From Chrysoporthe austroafricana (lineage: Eukaryota; Ascomycota; Sordariomycetes; Diaporthales; Cryphonectriaceae): 64,000 nt of DNA. Shown here in pieces: positions 33,401-44,694 of this stretch. A program made the position numbers and the translations under genes. Where the stretch lies: contig JYIP02000012.1 of NCBI GenBank assembly GCA_001051155.2, positions 372,001-436,000 on the forward strand, in the 5' to 3' direction. Numbering within the stretch: the first letter of the stretch is position 1; each line of letters begins with the position of its first letter. The notes under the pieces were generated by a model. It was not told the DNA's origin. It did no database searches and saw nothing but the letters and a program-made list of their open reading frames with translations.

Positions 33401-35060
33401 GGTATGCCGTAAGGGTCACCGCTTGACAGGGTTGATGAGCAATTGAAACACGACCCCAGTGCTTCTCTGAAATGTGACGCGCATTTGTCCCCGCTATGTG
33501 CAAGGCTGGCTGCATGCCACTTTTTGGCTTTCGAAGAGCTGCCATCGACAATCGGGCGCGCTGGCGGCTGCGCGGCTAACGAAGCGAAATAGTAGCCCCG
33601 AGGCGCCCTCATGCAGGCTGCCGAGCGCTGCACCGGCGGCTATCCAGTGTTCACACCTCGTCGTCTTACGCCCCCAACTACCGCACTGCACTGATTAGCC
33701 GACGCGCCTCAGCCCGGCCAGGCCCTGGCGTCTCAAGAGGCGCCGAGAGCACGAGACCACGGGCATGCCTACCGTAGTAGATGCTGGTCGCCCTGCGGCC
33801 ATATACGTAGGCCTTCACCAGGACGATGGTGCCGCAGCGTCTGCCTGTGCCTGCTGCCTGTGAGAAGGTCATGCTCATTCTCCTCTCACACGTGCCGCCG
33901 CGGATGCACCCCGAGCTCGGAACCACCAGCTGGCCAAAGCCTGGAAGGCGAAAAAGGACCTTTTGGGGGGGGGGGACTGCGCGTCATGATTGGTCAACGT
34001 CAAGAAGCCAGTAGGATGAGCGTCAGCTGCGAGGGCCCGTGTTGACTTCCATGCGGTGTCACCCCAAAAACGCAGGGTGTGTGTATTGTATTGGGTCGAG
34101 ACGGCAATGAATCTGCAGCATCATGAGTCGCCACGGGCACCGGGCTCTCACCCGGCAGCCGCCAGATCGACGCGTGCCAGGTGACGACGAGGACGAGGTG
34201 GTATGCGCGACTTGGGTCCTCGGTCTGAGAACTCGAGATGAGAGCCGTTGACAAAGCGTGACACGCCCCGGGCTGCAGGATTCGGACGACCTTACTATGT
34301 AAGGCTGTATGTACTATAGTACTAGGTACGTACGTTGTAACCATGGCGCCCGAGACGCCACATACCGTTCGCGGCCGTCAATCTCACGCCCCGGTCCTCG
34401 GTTGTAGAGTCCCATCTCGGTCCATCTCGGTACGGAGATGGGATATGGGGTTGGGCAAATGGCCGGTGATCCATTCGCGCCCTGCCATGCTGTCTTGCAG
34501 CGGTGCAGTGCAGTGCAGCGCAGAGCATACCTAGCAGAGCATCACAGCACAGCCTGTGCAGCGCGGTGTGCTTACCCAGGAATGAGTTAGTGCCATGCAG
34601 GCTGAGCGAGGCTCACAGCTCTCGACCCGATGCCTCGCCGTCTCTTCAGGGTCCTGCTGTGTGCCTGTGCAGCTGGATCCTGGGGGGGAGGGGGCATCTT
34701 GAGAGCACCGCCTCCTTTTCCACTGCTTCTTTTCCTTCTTTTTCTTCTTTGCCTTCTGTCCCCCCCTCCCCCCTCTCAAGCGCATCCATCGTCAAATTTG
34801 ACGAGGTTGGAAGATGGAGCCCTTCCCTTCCCTTCATTCACCTCACGCTGCTCCACCTGGGTGGTCCCGCTCGTTTTGCTGGGGATCCACGGACTGGCCG
34901 TGCTGAGAGGCTGGCTTCAGCGTGGCAGCCTGAGCTGCACGCTGCTAGCAGACGCCCAGCCAGCGGCGGCCCGGTGCTGTTAGCAGGTGCTGTAGGCCTG
35001 GGTGGGCTGCTGACCCCGTCCGGCCCTGGCACCCCTGGCACCCCTGGCGAGCCAGGCAGC
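30406..35060. other. Gene-poor stretch, AT-richer left half
   Basis: No ORF of coding quality. Sequence between about 30450 and 33150 is clearly more AT-rich than the gene-dense parts and full of stops in all frames, as expected for decayed repeats. It contains a tRNA-like element at 31735. From 33200 to 35060 the composition returns to GC-rich with pyrimidine runs. Confidence 0.5.
31735..31865 (+). ncRNA. tRNA-like RNA polymerase III element
   Basis: An A-box match (TGGCAGAGCGG, 31742-31752) is followed 72 bp later by a perfect B-box match (GTTCAATTC, 31824-31832). A T7 run at 31859-31865 could end pol III transcription. Seven bases before the A box (GGTTGTT, 31735-31741) are perfectly complementary to AACAACC at 31804-31810, like an acceptor stem. 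I cannot fold a normal cloverleaf around either candidate T arm, so this is a decayed tRNA, an intron-bearing tRNA or the head of a tRNA-derived SINE rather than a standard tRNA. Confidence 0.35.
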
Positions 35061-35573
35061 CTCTGAGGGGGTTCTGGGCCCGATGTAGGCCTGTGCCCGG
35101 CCAGCCGGGGCGTTTTCTATGGGGCCCCGGGGCGCGTTGTTGCACTCGCATGTCTCAATTGGGGAGCCTAGCCCTGCCTGTGCCTGCCCTGATTTGTCCT
35201 GTACGGTACGGTACTGTCCCGCCCGTTCCCACTGGATGGTGCTCCTCCTGCCGGGCGGCCACTGCCCACTGCCCGCTGCCCTCTGCTCGCCTCTGCCTCT
35301 CTGCTGCCTCTGCCCTGTCAGCAGGCTGGGACCGACTTTCTTTCTTTTTTTTTTTTTTTTCCCCTCTCCTCCTTTTTTCCCGTCCCCTTTCCACCGCCGC
35401 CGTACGCCTTCCCAGACACACCAGTCGACTGCACAGCACGGCTTCCTCGAGCGCACGCCAAGACCATCGGGGTCAGCAGTGTCGGTGGTCCCAGTCGAGT
35501 CAAGCCACGGCCAAGGTCCCCGTCCTGACAAGGTTAGCCCACGGGCCGGACAGACAAGAGACCAGCGAGGAAG

Positions 35574-35610
35574 AAAAAAAAAAAAAAAAAAAAAAGAACC
35601 CCCCCCCCCC

Positions 35611-35686
<76 letters not shown>

Positions 35687-35734
35687 NAAAAAAAAAAAAG
35701 AAAAGGAAGAAAAAAAAAAAAAAAAAAAAAAAAA
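35574..35734. repeat. Poly-A / poly-C / N / poly-A tract
   Basis: An A-run to 35595 is followed by C from 35599 to 35686 with one A at 35611. A single N at 35687 (the only ambiguous base I see in the window) comes next, then A-rich sequence to 35734. An 88-base C tract ending at an N is most likely a sequencing or assembly problem, possibly two reads joined. Confidence 0.85.
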
Positions 35735-36088
35735 GGGCAGTGCAGCTATCAGACCGCAGCCCGGGCCTAGACCAACTCACGCCTAGCCTAGCCACCACGC
35801 CTACCTACTGCTAGCCTACCCGCCTGCCTGCATCATCCCGTATCCGCTTCCACCGTCCGCCGTCCAGCGTCCACCCTCCCAGCCCAGCCCAGCCCAGCCG
35901 CCAGCCCGGCCCTCGACTTCTCCTCGCCCTCGAAGCTCGAACGTACTTACACCCGCTGGCGATCCAGGGAGGCGTGACCCTGCACCCTGCAACCTTGCAC
36001 CTCCAGCTCATCCAGTCCGACAACAACCTCCCTTTTCAGGCCAAGGTTCAAATCAAGGTCGAGGCCGGCGTCAATCTCTGTTCCTGGT

Positions 36089-36090
<2 letters not shown>

Positions 36091-36120
<30 letters not shown>
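36091..36120. repeat. (AGAACC)5 hexamer repeat
   Basis: Five perfect tandem copies in the casein kinase I leader. Confidence 0.85.
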
Positions 36121-36596
36121 CCTTCTTCCACGGGCGACCTGACCGGACCTTGCTGCTGCTCCTCAGTCCTATACCAGCCAGTATTCTATCGGCCTCCCTC
36201 CCGTCTTTGTTTTCCTCCCGCCCACATTCCATTGGCAGCACGGCACAGCCCAGCCCAGCACAACAGGCGAGAACCGGTATCATACAACAATACACTTCCA
36301 GTATTTTGATCCTGCACCGCCACGCCGATCAGATCAGGTCGCTTCGACAAGCACGCTCGCGAGTCTGCCGGGTACCGACGACAGCGCGAGAGCTCACAGC
36401 CTCAGCCCGCCCATACGGCCCCTGATCCGGATCTCGGACAGGCTCCCGCCCCTGCTGTGGCCGCCACCCATCCCAGGCAGCCCGTTGCCGCAGAGCCAGA
36501 GAGACAACGCAACGCGACGTCGCCCCCCGGCTTCTAGAACCAGGTATGTACCCTCGGATGGCCGAGTTTGGTGGCTCGCCGCCGCCCGTCAGCTCT

Positions 36597-36619
36597 GCCA
36601 GCCAGCCAGCCAGCCAGCA
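36597..36619. repeat. GCCA tetranucleotide repeat
   Basis: About six tandem GCCA units in the casein kinase I leader. Confidence 0.75.
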
Positions 36620-37209
36620 TCAGAGCCCTTCCCGCACGCCCTTCGCAGGCCCTTACCCATCTTACCTTGCACTCGGGCAGCGCACGCTGCCGCCTCCTCT
36701 GCCGCGCCAGGTCGCCCCGTACCCAACCATATCCATACGGGTCCCCATCCATGCTCGAGCCGTGCCTATCATCTCCCGCTGCGCCGTAGGCCCATCCGCC
36801 TCCTAGTGCGCTGGCTCGGATCGGCTCTCTCCTCTCCTGTCTCTCCACATCTCCCTCCCCCAGCCCTCAGTTGCACCCATATCCGACATACATCAACACA
36901 CCACACACCCTCTGCAGGGCCGTCGAGAGAGTCTTCATCTCGACTCCTCCCCTCCGCCGCGCCCAAGCGACGCGCACCATCACCGACCCGCCTACCGGAG
37001 CATGACCGGCGATTGAGCCCTGCTGACCGCCTCCTCTGGGTTCACCTAGGTCTCCAGCCACACCCCCCGGGCCTGGAAATTAGCATCCCGAAAATTGCTA
37101 AACGCCTCGTCGCTCGTCGTCCTGTCTTCCTCGACGCACCGTCCCGACGTCCCTTTTCCACGGACCGACCGTCTACTCGCGTCCTCGCAGGGCTGTCGAT
37201 CCCGCAACA

Positions 37210-38813
37210 ATGGCTTCGTCGTCGTCCAACGTCGTTGGTGTGCATTATAGGGTGGGGAAGAAGATTGGCGAAGGCTCGTTCGGTGTGATCTTTGAGGGAA
37301 CCAATCTGTTGAACAACCAGCAGGTTGCCATCAAATTCGTAGGTCTTCCGCCACGGCTCGACCTCTTTCCCCAGTCCGGTCCGCTGCAGATGGCCCCCCG
37401 GGACGGCTGGCTGACTGGTGCGCAATAGGAACCGCGAAAGAGCGACGCTCCTCAGTTGCGAGATGAGTACAGGACATACAAGATCCTCGTCGGCTGCCGT
37501 GAGTCCGCCCCCGTGTTCCTAGGTCGCTACATCACGGCTAACATCAGCCTCCACAGCCGGCATCCCGAACGTGTACTACTTCGGCCAGGAGGGTCTTCAC
37601 AACATCCTCGTCATCGACCTGCTGGGCCCTTCGTTGGAAGACCTGTTTGACCACTGCGGCCGGAGGTTCTCACTGAAGACCGTCATTCAGGTCGCCAAAC
37701 AGATGGTAAGCCGCATGGTCCTGCTCTGCGCTGCTGGTCACCCGGCAGCCGTCGCTGTGGTCGTCTGCTAACTGGGGGCGACAGCTCTCCCGGGTCCAAA
37801 CCATCCACGAAAAGAACCTCATCTACCGCGACATCAAACCCGACAACTTTCTGATCAACAGGATTGACAAGGCCGTCGTGAACAGCGATAGGAGATCGAT
37901 CAACCAGGTCCACGTCGTCGACTTCGGTATGGCGAAGCAGTACCGAGACCCCAAGACGAAGCAACACATTCCGTACCGCGAGCGGAAGTCTCTGTCAGGA
38001 ACGGCCCGGTACATGAGTATCAACACACATCTCGGAAGGGAGCAGTCGAGACGCGACGATCTTGAAGCTTTGGGTCATGTCTTTATGTACTTCCTGCGGG
38101 GTGGCCTGCCATGGCAAGGACTGAAGGCTGCGACTAATAAGCAAAAGTACGAGAAGATCGGCGAGAAGAAGCAGACCACCCCGGTGGACGAGCTCTGTGC
38201 GGGCTTCCCGGTCCAGTTCAAGGAATACCTGGAGTATGTGCGAAACCTCGGCTTCGAGGAGACCCCCGACTACGAACACATGCGGGGCCTGTTCACGCAG
38301 GCAGCGCAGAAGGAGGGAATCGAGGAGGACAACAAGTATGACTGGGACCACATCATCGACAAGCTGTTGGAAAGCAAGTACGGCCGCGGCACGCCACAGC
38401 TCCGTAACCCGGAGCAGAGGCCCGGTCCGTCCAACATGGAGGTCTACGGCCACTCGCGAGGCGGCAACACGACACCTCACCTGTCGGACCCGCGGATGAC
38501 ACGCCTGACAGCGGACCGTTTAAACGCCGCACAACCCCCGCCCCCTTCTCCGATCAAGCAAAGCCCGAAAGATCGGCGAAACGGCCCAGACCGCTTGATG
38601 ATGTCGCCCCGTTCCGGAGCCGGGGGTCTCCGCGACATGGCAACGCCGACGGGTTCTACGCAGGCCCAGTTCCAGGCCAGTACCCAGAACCTGCCGAAGC
38701 CGATGAACTCGGCACAAGCGATGAACCAGCCGACACCCACCACAGGCCGCCAGCCTGAACAGCAGCAGCCGACGGGCTTCCAGAAGGTCATGAAGGCCCT
38801 GTGCTGTGGCTAG
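37210..38813 (+). CDS. YCK2: Casein kinase I, plasma-membrane YCK/CK-1b type
   Basis: Ser/Thr kinase of the CK1 family, acting at membranes in morphogenesis, nutrient sensing and endocytosis. Exons 37210-37338, 37429-37498, 37557-37705 and 37785-38813 give 458 aa. The ATP loop is [11 protein letters not shown] and the catalytic Lys is in QQVAIKF just before intron 1. The catalytic loop is [12 protein letters not shown] and the Mg loop is VVDFGMAK. The CK1-specific segment [17 protein letters not shown] replaces the APE motif. The C-terminal 150 residues are Pro/Gln/Ser-rich and end in [11 protein letters not shown]. Twin cysteines near the end are palmitoylated in yeast Yck1/Yck2, where they are the last two residues; here a Gly follows. 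The very long, repeat-rich leader suggests post-transcriptional control, which is inference. Confidence 0.93.
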
Positions 38814-40314
38814 GCACCCGGCCTTGGCCGCTGTGGTCCATCCAGCTCCTGATCCCGCCCACGGAGGCTATAATGTGTTGGCTCCGGCTGCTCCTGGCCC
38901 GGGAGGAACGGGCGCACTGCCTTGCTGGCCGTGGAGGCTGGTTCGGCGGGATTCTTAGACCATCACCCGAGGGGGATTCATCTTCGGCACGATCCGGATT
39001 TTCTCGGTTATAGAGGCATTCTCATGACTTTACGCTCGCTCACATATCCCGGTTTTCTCCATATACGTATGCATTTGTGGACCTCCTGGTCCCTCCTAAT
39101 CGACCCCCCCTCCTAATGACGCCTTTCCGCCTCCTTCGAACCGACCCCTCGAAATGACCGGCCGTGAACCTCGATGCTTCAATGACGAGGAGTTTGGATT
39201 AGCACTTGACCTGTCCGTCGACCGGTCGACCCCGACAAACCCGTTGACGACCAGCCCTTCAGAGCCTCGCGGCTCGTCCCGAGGCGGCATGAGGGCCTTT
39301 GACGATTCGCCGACGGCCGTCGGCGGTTGTGATGCCAGCCGAGTACTGCTCTCGGCAGTATGGGAAGCCGCAGCTGCGATGCCTGGTGCCATGCCCCCCC
39401 AAGGTTCTGCCCTCCACTCTAATCCCGAGCTCTACTCTGCCCTCGAAGCAGGGTGTGTGAGCACGTTACCTGAAACAATGTGGAAAGCTTGACCCCGGGC
39501 TCGGTCTCGGTAGCCCGTGTTTTCTCTCCTGAGATGGGTGGTGGATGACGACGAGTGTTTGTTCTTATATTTTCTCTTGCTATCGGAGTCTGGAATAGCA
39601 TAGGAGTTGTTCTTTATTATTGTCTTTCCCGTACAGAACTACGACGAGCGGCATGGTGGAGGGAGCGCACGCTGGCAGGAGATAGGAGATGGGAGCTGGA
39701 GCGACGCCGGACGACGGAGAGGTGTGGTGAGCGAGAGACAGAGAGAGAGAGATAGACAGACATGGCACAAAATAGGAATCTAGGGAAAGCATTGAAAACG
39801 TCACGGCGGTTCACATGATCTGCAGCTGGCGTGCCTGAGACAGTGGAGGACGGTCATGGCCGTAGGCTTGGCGGCGGGATTGTGTGGGGGTGAGGCTCTC
39901 TCTTCCCTGATGGCCAAGCCTGCTCGTCAATGGTCAATGGCGATCTTGAGTCGGTCCAGACGTCGGGGCTTGTAGGGCCTGTCACGGCCTGTCAAGACGA
40001 AACAGCAGGCTGAAGAGGCCGTCCCCGGGATGAGACAACTGGCATGACTAAGTACTCAGTAGGCCAGGTCGCCCGCCGGCTTACATAATGCGGCGGATCA
40101 CAAGCACGCTGGCGCTGGCGCTGGCGCTGGCACTGGCACTGGCAGGGCAAGAGCTATGACCACCAAGGTCCCCAGCGCACCCTGCACCGTGCCCCGTCCT
40201 CCGGAGCATCAAACTCGCCTGCAGACACCGCCCATCGCCAACACCACAGGGCAGAGCACACCGCACCGCACCGCACCGCACCGCACTGCACCGCACGTCG
40301 CAGGCAAGCCAGCC
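38814..40314. other. Intergenic region with simple repeats
   Basis: Casein kinase I 3' flank and TCA17 promoter. A hexamer repeat of GCTGGC/ACTGGC lies at 40108-40145. No supported ORF. Confidence 0.5.
40261..40297. repeat. CCGCA pentamer repeat just upstream of TCA17
   Basis: About seven CCGCA units end 18 bp before the TCA17 ATG. They are in frame with an upstream ATG at 40156, where they would encode His-Arg-Thr-Ala-Pro repeats. Confidence 0.75.
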
Positions 40315-41150
40315 ATGGCGACAGCGATACCCTCCATCGCCTGCCTGGGCGTGATAGGGCGGAATGTGCGCACCTCTCCCCAGCTCCCCAGCTCCCCCCA
40401 GCTGCCTATCTGCCTATCTGCCCCCGCCCTGCCAACACCTACCATCCGCTGTCCCCCCTCCACTCCTCCCTCACCCCCTTGGCCGGCGCGCACGCCAGAC
40501 TGACACGCTCTCGCTCGCAGAACAACCCCCTCCACATCTCAATCTTCCCGTCCCACGAACCCCATACGAACACCCTCCAGCCGATCCGCACCCCGCTCCA
40601 GTTCTCCCTCCTCCTGTCCTCGACGCTCGACATCTTCGACCTGCGCGCCAAGCACTCCGCCGCGCCCGCGTCCTCGTCCGGCGCGGCGGCGGCGCCCATG
40701 TCGGGCGACTACGGGCTCCTGCACGCCGTCGACGAGCGCCTCGCCGCGTACGGCTTCGAGACGAACACGGGCGTCAAGTTCGTCGCGGTGGTGGACATGC
40801 GCGGGCGGCGGATCGACGGCGCCGCGCTGGCCATGAGCCCGGCGCTGCAGCAGCTCGAGGGCTTCAGCGGCGCGTCCGCCGGCGCCGGCGCCGGCGGCGG
40901 GGGCCGGGCGGCGAGCGTGGTGGGGCTGCGGGAGAGCGACCTCAAGGTCGTGTTCCGCGCCATGCAGAGCGCGTACGTGCGGCTGCTGCAGAACCCCTTC
41001 TACGAGCCTGACGAGCACGCCGCCGGCGGCGCCGGCAGCGGTGGGGCCAACGGGAGCGGGAACGGCGGGAAGAGGATCGTGAGCAGGCGCTTCGAGGCGG
41101 AGATGAGGCGGATCGGGGAGGGGTGGACGGTGGGCGTGACGAGCCTTTGA
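40315..41150 (+). CDS. TCA17: TRAPP-associated protein TCA17 / TRAPPC2L
   Basis: Sedlin-like longin-fold subunit that helps assemble TRAPP II, the Golgi tether and Rab exchange factor. Exons 40315-40365 and 40521-41150 give 226 aa. The splice joins IACLGVIGRN to NNPLHISIFP, reproducing the family's conserved G-V-I-G-K-x-N-N-P-L start. The middle LQFSLLLSSTLDIFDLR and the late GVKFVAVVD and LQNPFYEP segments match the family. Two Gly/Ala/Ser-rich insertions (after LEGFSG, and after EPDEHAAGG) make it longer than the ~140-aa yeast protein. An in-frame ATG at 40156 would add 53 low-complexity residues; I prefer 40315 because family members start at this point and the extension encodes a simple repeat. 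Confidence 0.82.
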
Positions 41151-43451
41151 GGATGAGGTCAAGGGGGGGAGGGGTGGGGGAAGGGAGTGCGTGCGCCGAG
41201 ACGGGAGAGGGTAGAGGCTTGGGGGATTCTAACGATCGCCTGGTAGGGCGGCCGGGTTTTTGTTTGACTAGCATGGCACGGCATGGCATTGCAGGGTACA
41301 TTGTGCGAGGCGTTCAAGGAGTTGCGAGGGGTTGCTTCTGGGCGGGAGGCACGTCATCCCAGGGAGCTCGAGCTCCCCTTGTCTTTAAGCAGAGCAGAGA
41401 TGAACGGAAGCCCTCGAGATACTTAGCCTGCTCTGCTTATCATGGCTCGGTCCCCATCCATCCCCTCCTCCACCGGGATGTGCCGGACACGGACCTTCGC
41501 TCTCTCAGCCACCTCCTCCCAACCTGATGGGTTCGGGTTGCATAGCGCAAGGCAGAGCCGTAAGGCTTCAGACAACGTGGCTTTGAAGGCGCCAAGGCTT
41601 GTCCTGTGACCATACCATGCCAGCCCTGCCGGCCTGTTTGAGTTACGCCTGGGCTGGGACCTACAGCCAGAACCTTAACTCAGCCCCGTCGCGAGGTCTA
41701 GCAGCAGCCGTACCGATCCAAGAGGAGCAGTTTCACGGCAGGCCGAACAGGTCATGACGGCATGCTCTCCCCATCACCAGCCCCCCCTGCTGTCTAACAT
41801 GTTGTACAGCACACCTAGGTCGGCGTTGCCTGACCTTGGGGCAGAGTGGGTTTCACAGTTGGCACTCGACGTAGGGGGCCTGGGCCTATCCTGGGAGGCG
41901 ATTAGACTTTGGGGCAGAGACGGTGAGGGCTCTCGCGGTGTCGACTGACTGGATGTACCTTGGAATCATGCTTAAATTTAGGCGCCGCCGGGTCCTCAGA
42001 GGGGACATGGTGAAGCGAGGCCTGGAGGAGCCTCCGGTGGCCACTCGACGCAGGTCATGTCATATGCCGCGCGCGAGTCTCGACGAGGAGAGCGGGGAAA
42101 ATCCTGTGAGACTTCCCGCGCTCTGTCTTTTGTACTATGCTACCTATCCCTAGTAGGTAAGAGACATGCTCGCCTACACGGACCAGACCATGTCACACAA
42201 CCTGGACCGGCATGACAAATTGGGAGGAGTTCGATGCCAGGGTGGGCAACGGTGCTGGGGAAAGGCATGGGATCCCGATGCAGGGTCGCCAGGAAGATTG
42301 GGTATGCGTGGGGAAGGCCAGATGCACCATGACCAGCTGGGCAATGTCGCAACGCCGGTCTGGACGATCGGTGGAGGCATGCCCTGCCGTCGTCGAGCCC
42401 GGATGAGACCCAGGTGCTCGAGGGGGGAGCGGTGTCTTGTCTCATGGACCTCGTGGGCTCATGGCCTGACTCGCCCCCAGCCCCAGAAGGGCTCTGAGGC
42501 ATCTCGCCATCGATCTGGCTGCTCTATATATAAGCCTTTTTTGGCTTTCGTTCTCAACGGTCTCCGAGATGCACAACAAAACAAGCCTCAAGGGGGTGGA
42601 GCCAGCCCCATCATGCCTTCAGCTCGACATGGGACAGATCGGCCAGGCCAGGACGTCGTGTTTTAATTGCCCGCGAGCTCGAGTCCGCCTGGGGACAATG
42701 CGCGACTCGCCATCGGGTGTGCCGCAGCAGAGGAGATTTCAAGCTTATCTTGGGGCGGGAGGGCATCGCTCAGGGAACTCTGTGACGTGCGAAACCGCCC
42801 AGAGCCTCCACCCCTGACGGATCGAGGACCGGGTAGCGCGCGGGAGAGCGGGTCCCTTGCAGTCGCGGTGCAGTATAGTGGTACTATTAGTAGCTCCCGC
42901 GGTCGGTATCGTATTCGTATCGCCCTGCAGATTTTCCCCATCGGCGCCGGCAGCACACCACGTACGATAGCACATACCGCAAAGGGGGCTCAACACACAC
43001 AACCCAGCTAATGAGACCCCTCAGCCACCCTGGGGGGGCACCGTCATGCTGCGCTCTCCCCATATGCGTGGCATTCTCGAAGGGCCGTAAGGGAAGCATC
43101 GGTGGGGCCCGCCGCGCGGAGTGGCCCTTTTTTGACATGCCGGCAGTCGAGATTCGTTCCGAAGCCTCCTGGGGCTCGTTTTCGAGTTTTGAAATATGAA
43201 CACAGCCCCGGTCGCAGCGATCTGCCGTGGGGCCTTTTTACGGCATCCCGCGAATCATCGGGATGAAGAGCTTCAAGTCCGGGATAGCTATTTGAAACCC
43301 CATTGGCCGTACTGAGGTGGTTATAGCCCTACGTCTTTGCAACTCCATGGGCCATGGGCCATGCTTGCAAGCCGCAGGACAACACAGACCTCGCTCGATG
43401 AACATCATCAGTATAACTAGATTCACGTCCCTCGACCTTCCCCGGGTCAGT

Positions 43452-43500
43452 CCACCATCATCATCACCATCATCACCATCAACATCAACAACATCATCAA
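43452..43500. repeat. CAT/CAA trinucleotide-like repeat
   Basis: Imperfect CATCAC/CATCAA repeat in the leader of the seven-helix membrane protein gene. Confidence 0.75.
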
Positions 43501-43528
43501 CGGCATAGACAACACACACCACATACAC

Positions 43529-43531
<3 letters not shown>

Positions 43532-43574
<43 letters not shown>
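43532..43574. repeat. (AT)n microsatellite with CA flanks
   Basis: About 13 AT units within ACACAT-type sequence, 150-190 bp upstream of the ATG at 43724. Confidence 0.85.
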
Positions 43575-43723
43575 CACATCTGAGCTCGACTAGGAGAGCA
43601 GACACAGCTGGCGCCTCCTGCTCATCACCACGACGACGAGGTGAGAGCCCGCACAGCAGACCTCATCCTAGCTCCCTCGACAACAACCGTGGAGGTCCTC
43701 CCGCAGGCCACGAGCCGTCAATC

Positions 43724-44694
43724 ATGTCTTCCACAGCCGATATACCTGCGCCACCCCAGGAGGTCATCAACCTCACCTGGGCAGACCTCATCTTCGCTGT
43801 CATCTTCTTCTTTGTCAGCGCATGGATATCATGGAAGCACGGGAAGGCGGGCATGGTCTGCTGGCCTATCTTCAACACCGCCTTCATCGCCCGCATCATT
43901 GCGGACATATACCAGATCGTCACGAAGGACGAGCCCATGCTCCCCACGGCGGTGTCAACAATGACCAATGCTGCGGTCATTGCCTGCGTCTCGCTGGCGA
44001 TCATTGGCGTCATATATGAGTGGTATGTGCAGTACTATTCTTTTTTTTATATGTATACATATATATGTGTGTATATATATAAATTATTTGGCTTTTGCAC
44101 CCTCGAGAGTTATCGGACCAGTATCTGACCTTTCCCTATAGCAACACGATCCTCCCTACGAAGCCGAAGTCCTGGAGCGCCAAGATCATGCTCGGTGTCA
44201 CTCATCTGTTTAATACTGGAGGAATCGCCATAGCGACCTACGGAGGCTCGCTCAGCGCGACCGGGGCCGGGGGCGTCATGAACGAGAAGTTCAACCAGAT
44301 CGGCAACCTCATCCTGCTCTTCGTCCTCTTCGCCGTGTGCGGCTGGATGTGGCCCACCTACCGCAAGATTCAGCGCTACGCCGGCATCCACCCCAGCGCG
44401 CCGGCGGCGCTCAAGATGTTCTGGGCCGCCGTCGCCGCCATGCCGCTCTGGCTGACCCGCATCGGCGTCGACTCGGCCTACGCCTTCAACCACGACACAA
44501 CGCTCGACCCGGTCCTGGGCACCTTCGCCATCAAGCTCGTGATCATCTTCGGCACGTACTTTTTCGCCTCGGTTATCCTGTTGGCCGGTGGCTGGGTGGG
44601 CATGCAAAGGGTGCCTCTGTCTACGTCGGTGGAGGTCCTGAGCGGCGAGGAGGAGCGGGCGGACGACGTCGAGATGTTCGTGCGGCCGAAATGA
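43724..44694 (+). CDS. Seven-helix fungal membrane protein (RTA1/DUF7702-like)
   Basis: A fungal-specific integral membrane protein of unknown function, 283 aa. Exons 43724-44022 and 44142-44694 join inside a Cys codon (phase 2). Hydrophobic helices are visible at DLIFAVIFFFVSAWISW, GMVCWPIFNTAFIARIIADIY, NAAVIACVSLAIIGVIYEW, IMLGVTHLFNTGGIAIATYGG, NLILLFVLFAVCGWMW, ALKMFWAAVAAMPLWLTRIG and LVIIFGTYFFASVILLAGGW, so seven. The layout with a short lumenal N-terminus and an acidic C-terminal tail (EEERADDVEMF) recalls the large fungal DUF7702/RTA1-like groups. The intron contains an AT/GT microsatellite around 44047-44083. Substrate and role are unknown. Confidence 0.8.

Larger units (their letters stand above)
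35061..37209. promoter_or_regulatory. Long upstream/leader region of the casein kinase I gene
   Basis: About 2.1 kb with no supported ORF, dominated by C/T-rich sequence and simple repeats. A GTATGT donor at 36544 after an AG-rich segment, with acceptors such as TCTGCAG ending at 36917 or CTCGCAG ending at 37190, could define a 5'-UTR intron. Not proven. Confidence 0.4.
41151..43723. other. Intergenic region, no gene seen
   Basis: About 2.6 kb without a supported ORF or RNA. The right end (from about 43440) is the repeat-rich leader of the next gene. Confidence 0.5.

Noticed and set aside
34980..35798. Long frame across the poly-C/poly-A tract
   Set aside because: It encodes only Gly, Phe, Lys and Pro runs through the homopolymers and the N. 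Not a gene.
36045..36053. B-box-like GTTCAAATC in the casein kinase I leader
   Set aside because: No A box upstream and no T-run terminator. Chance match.
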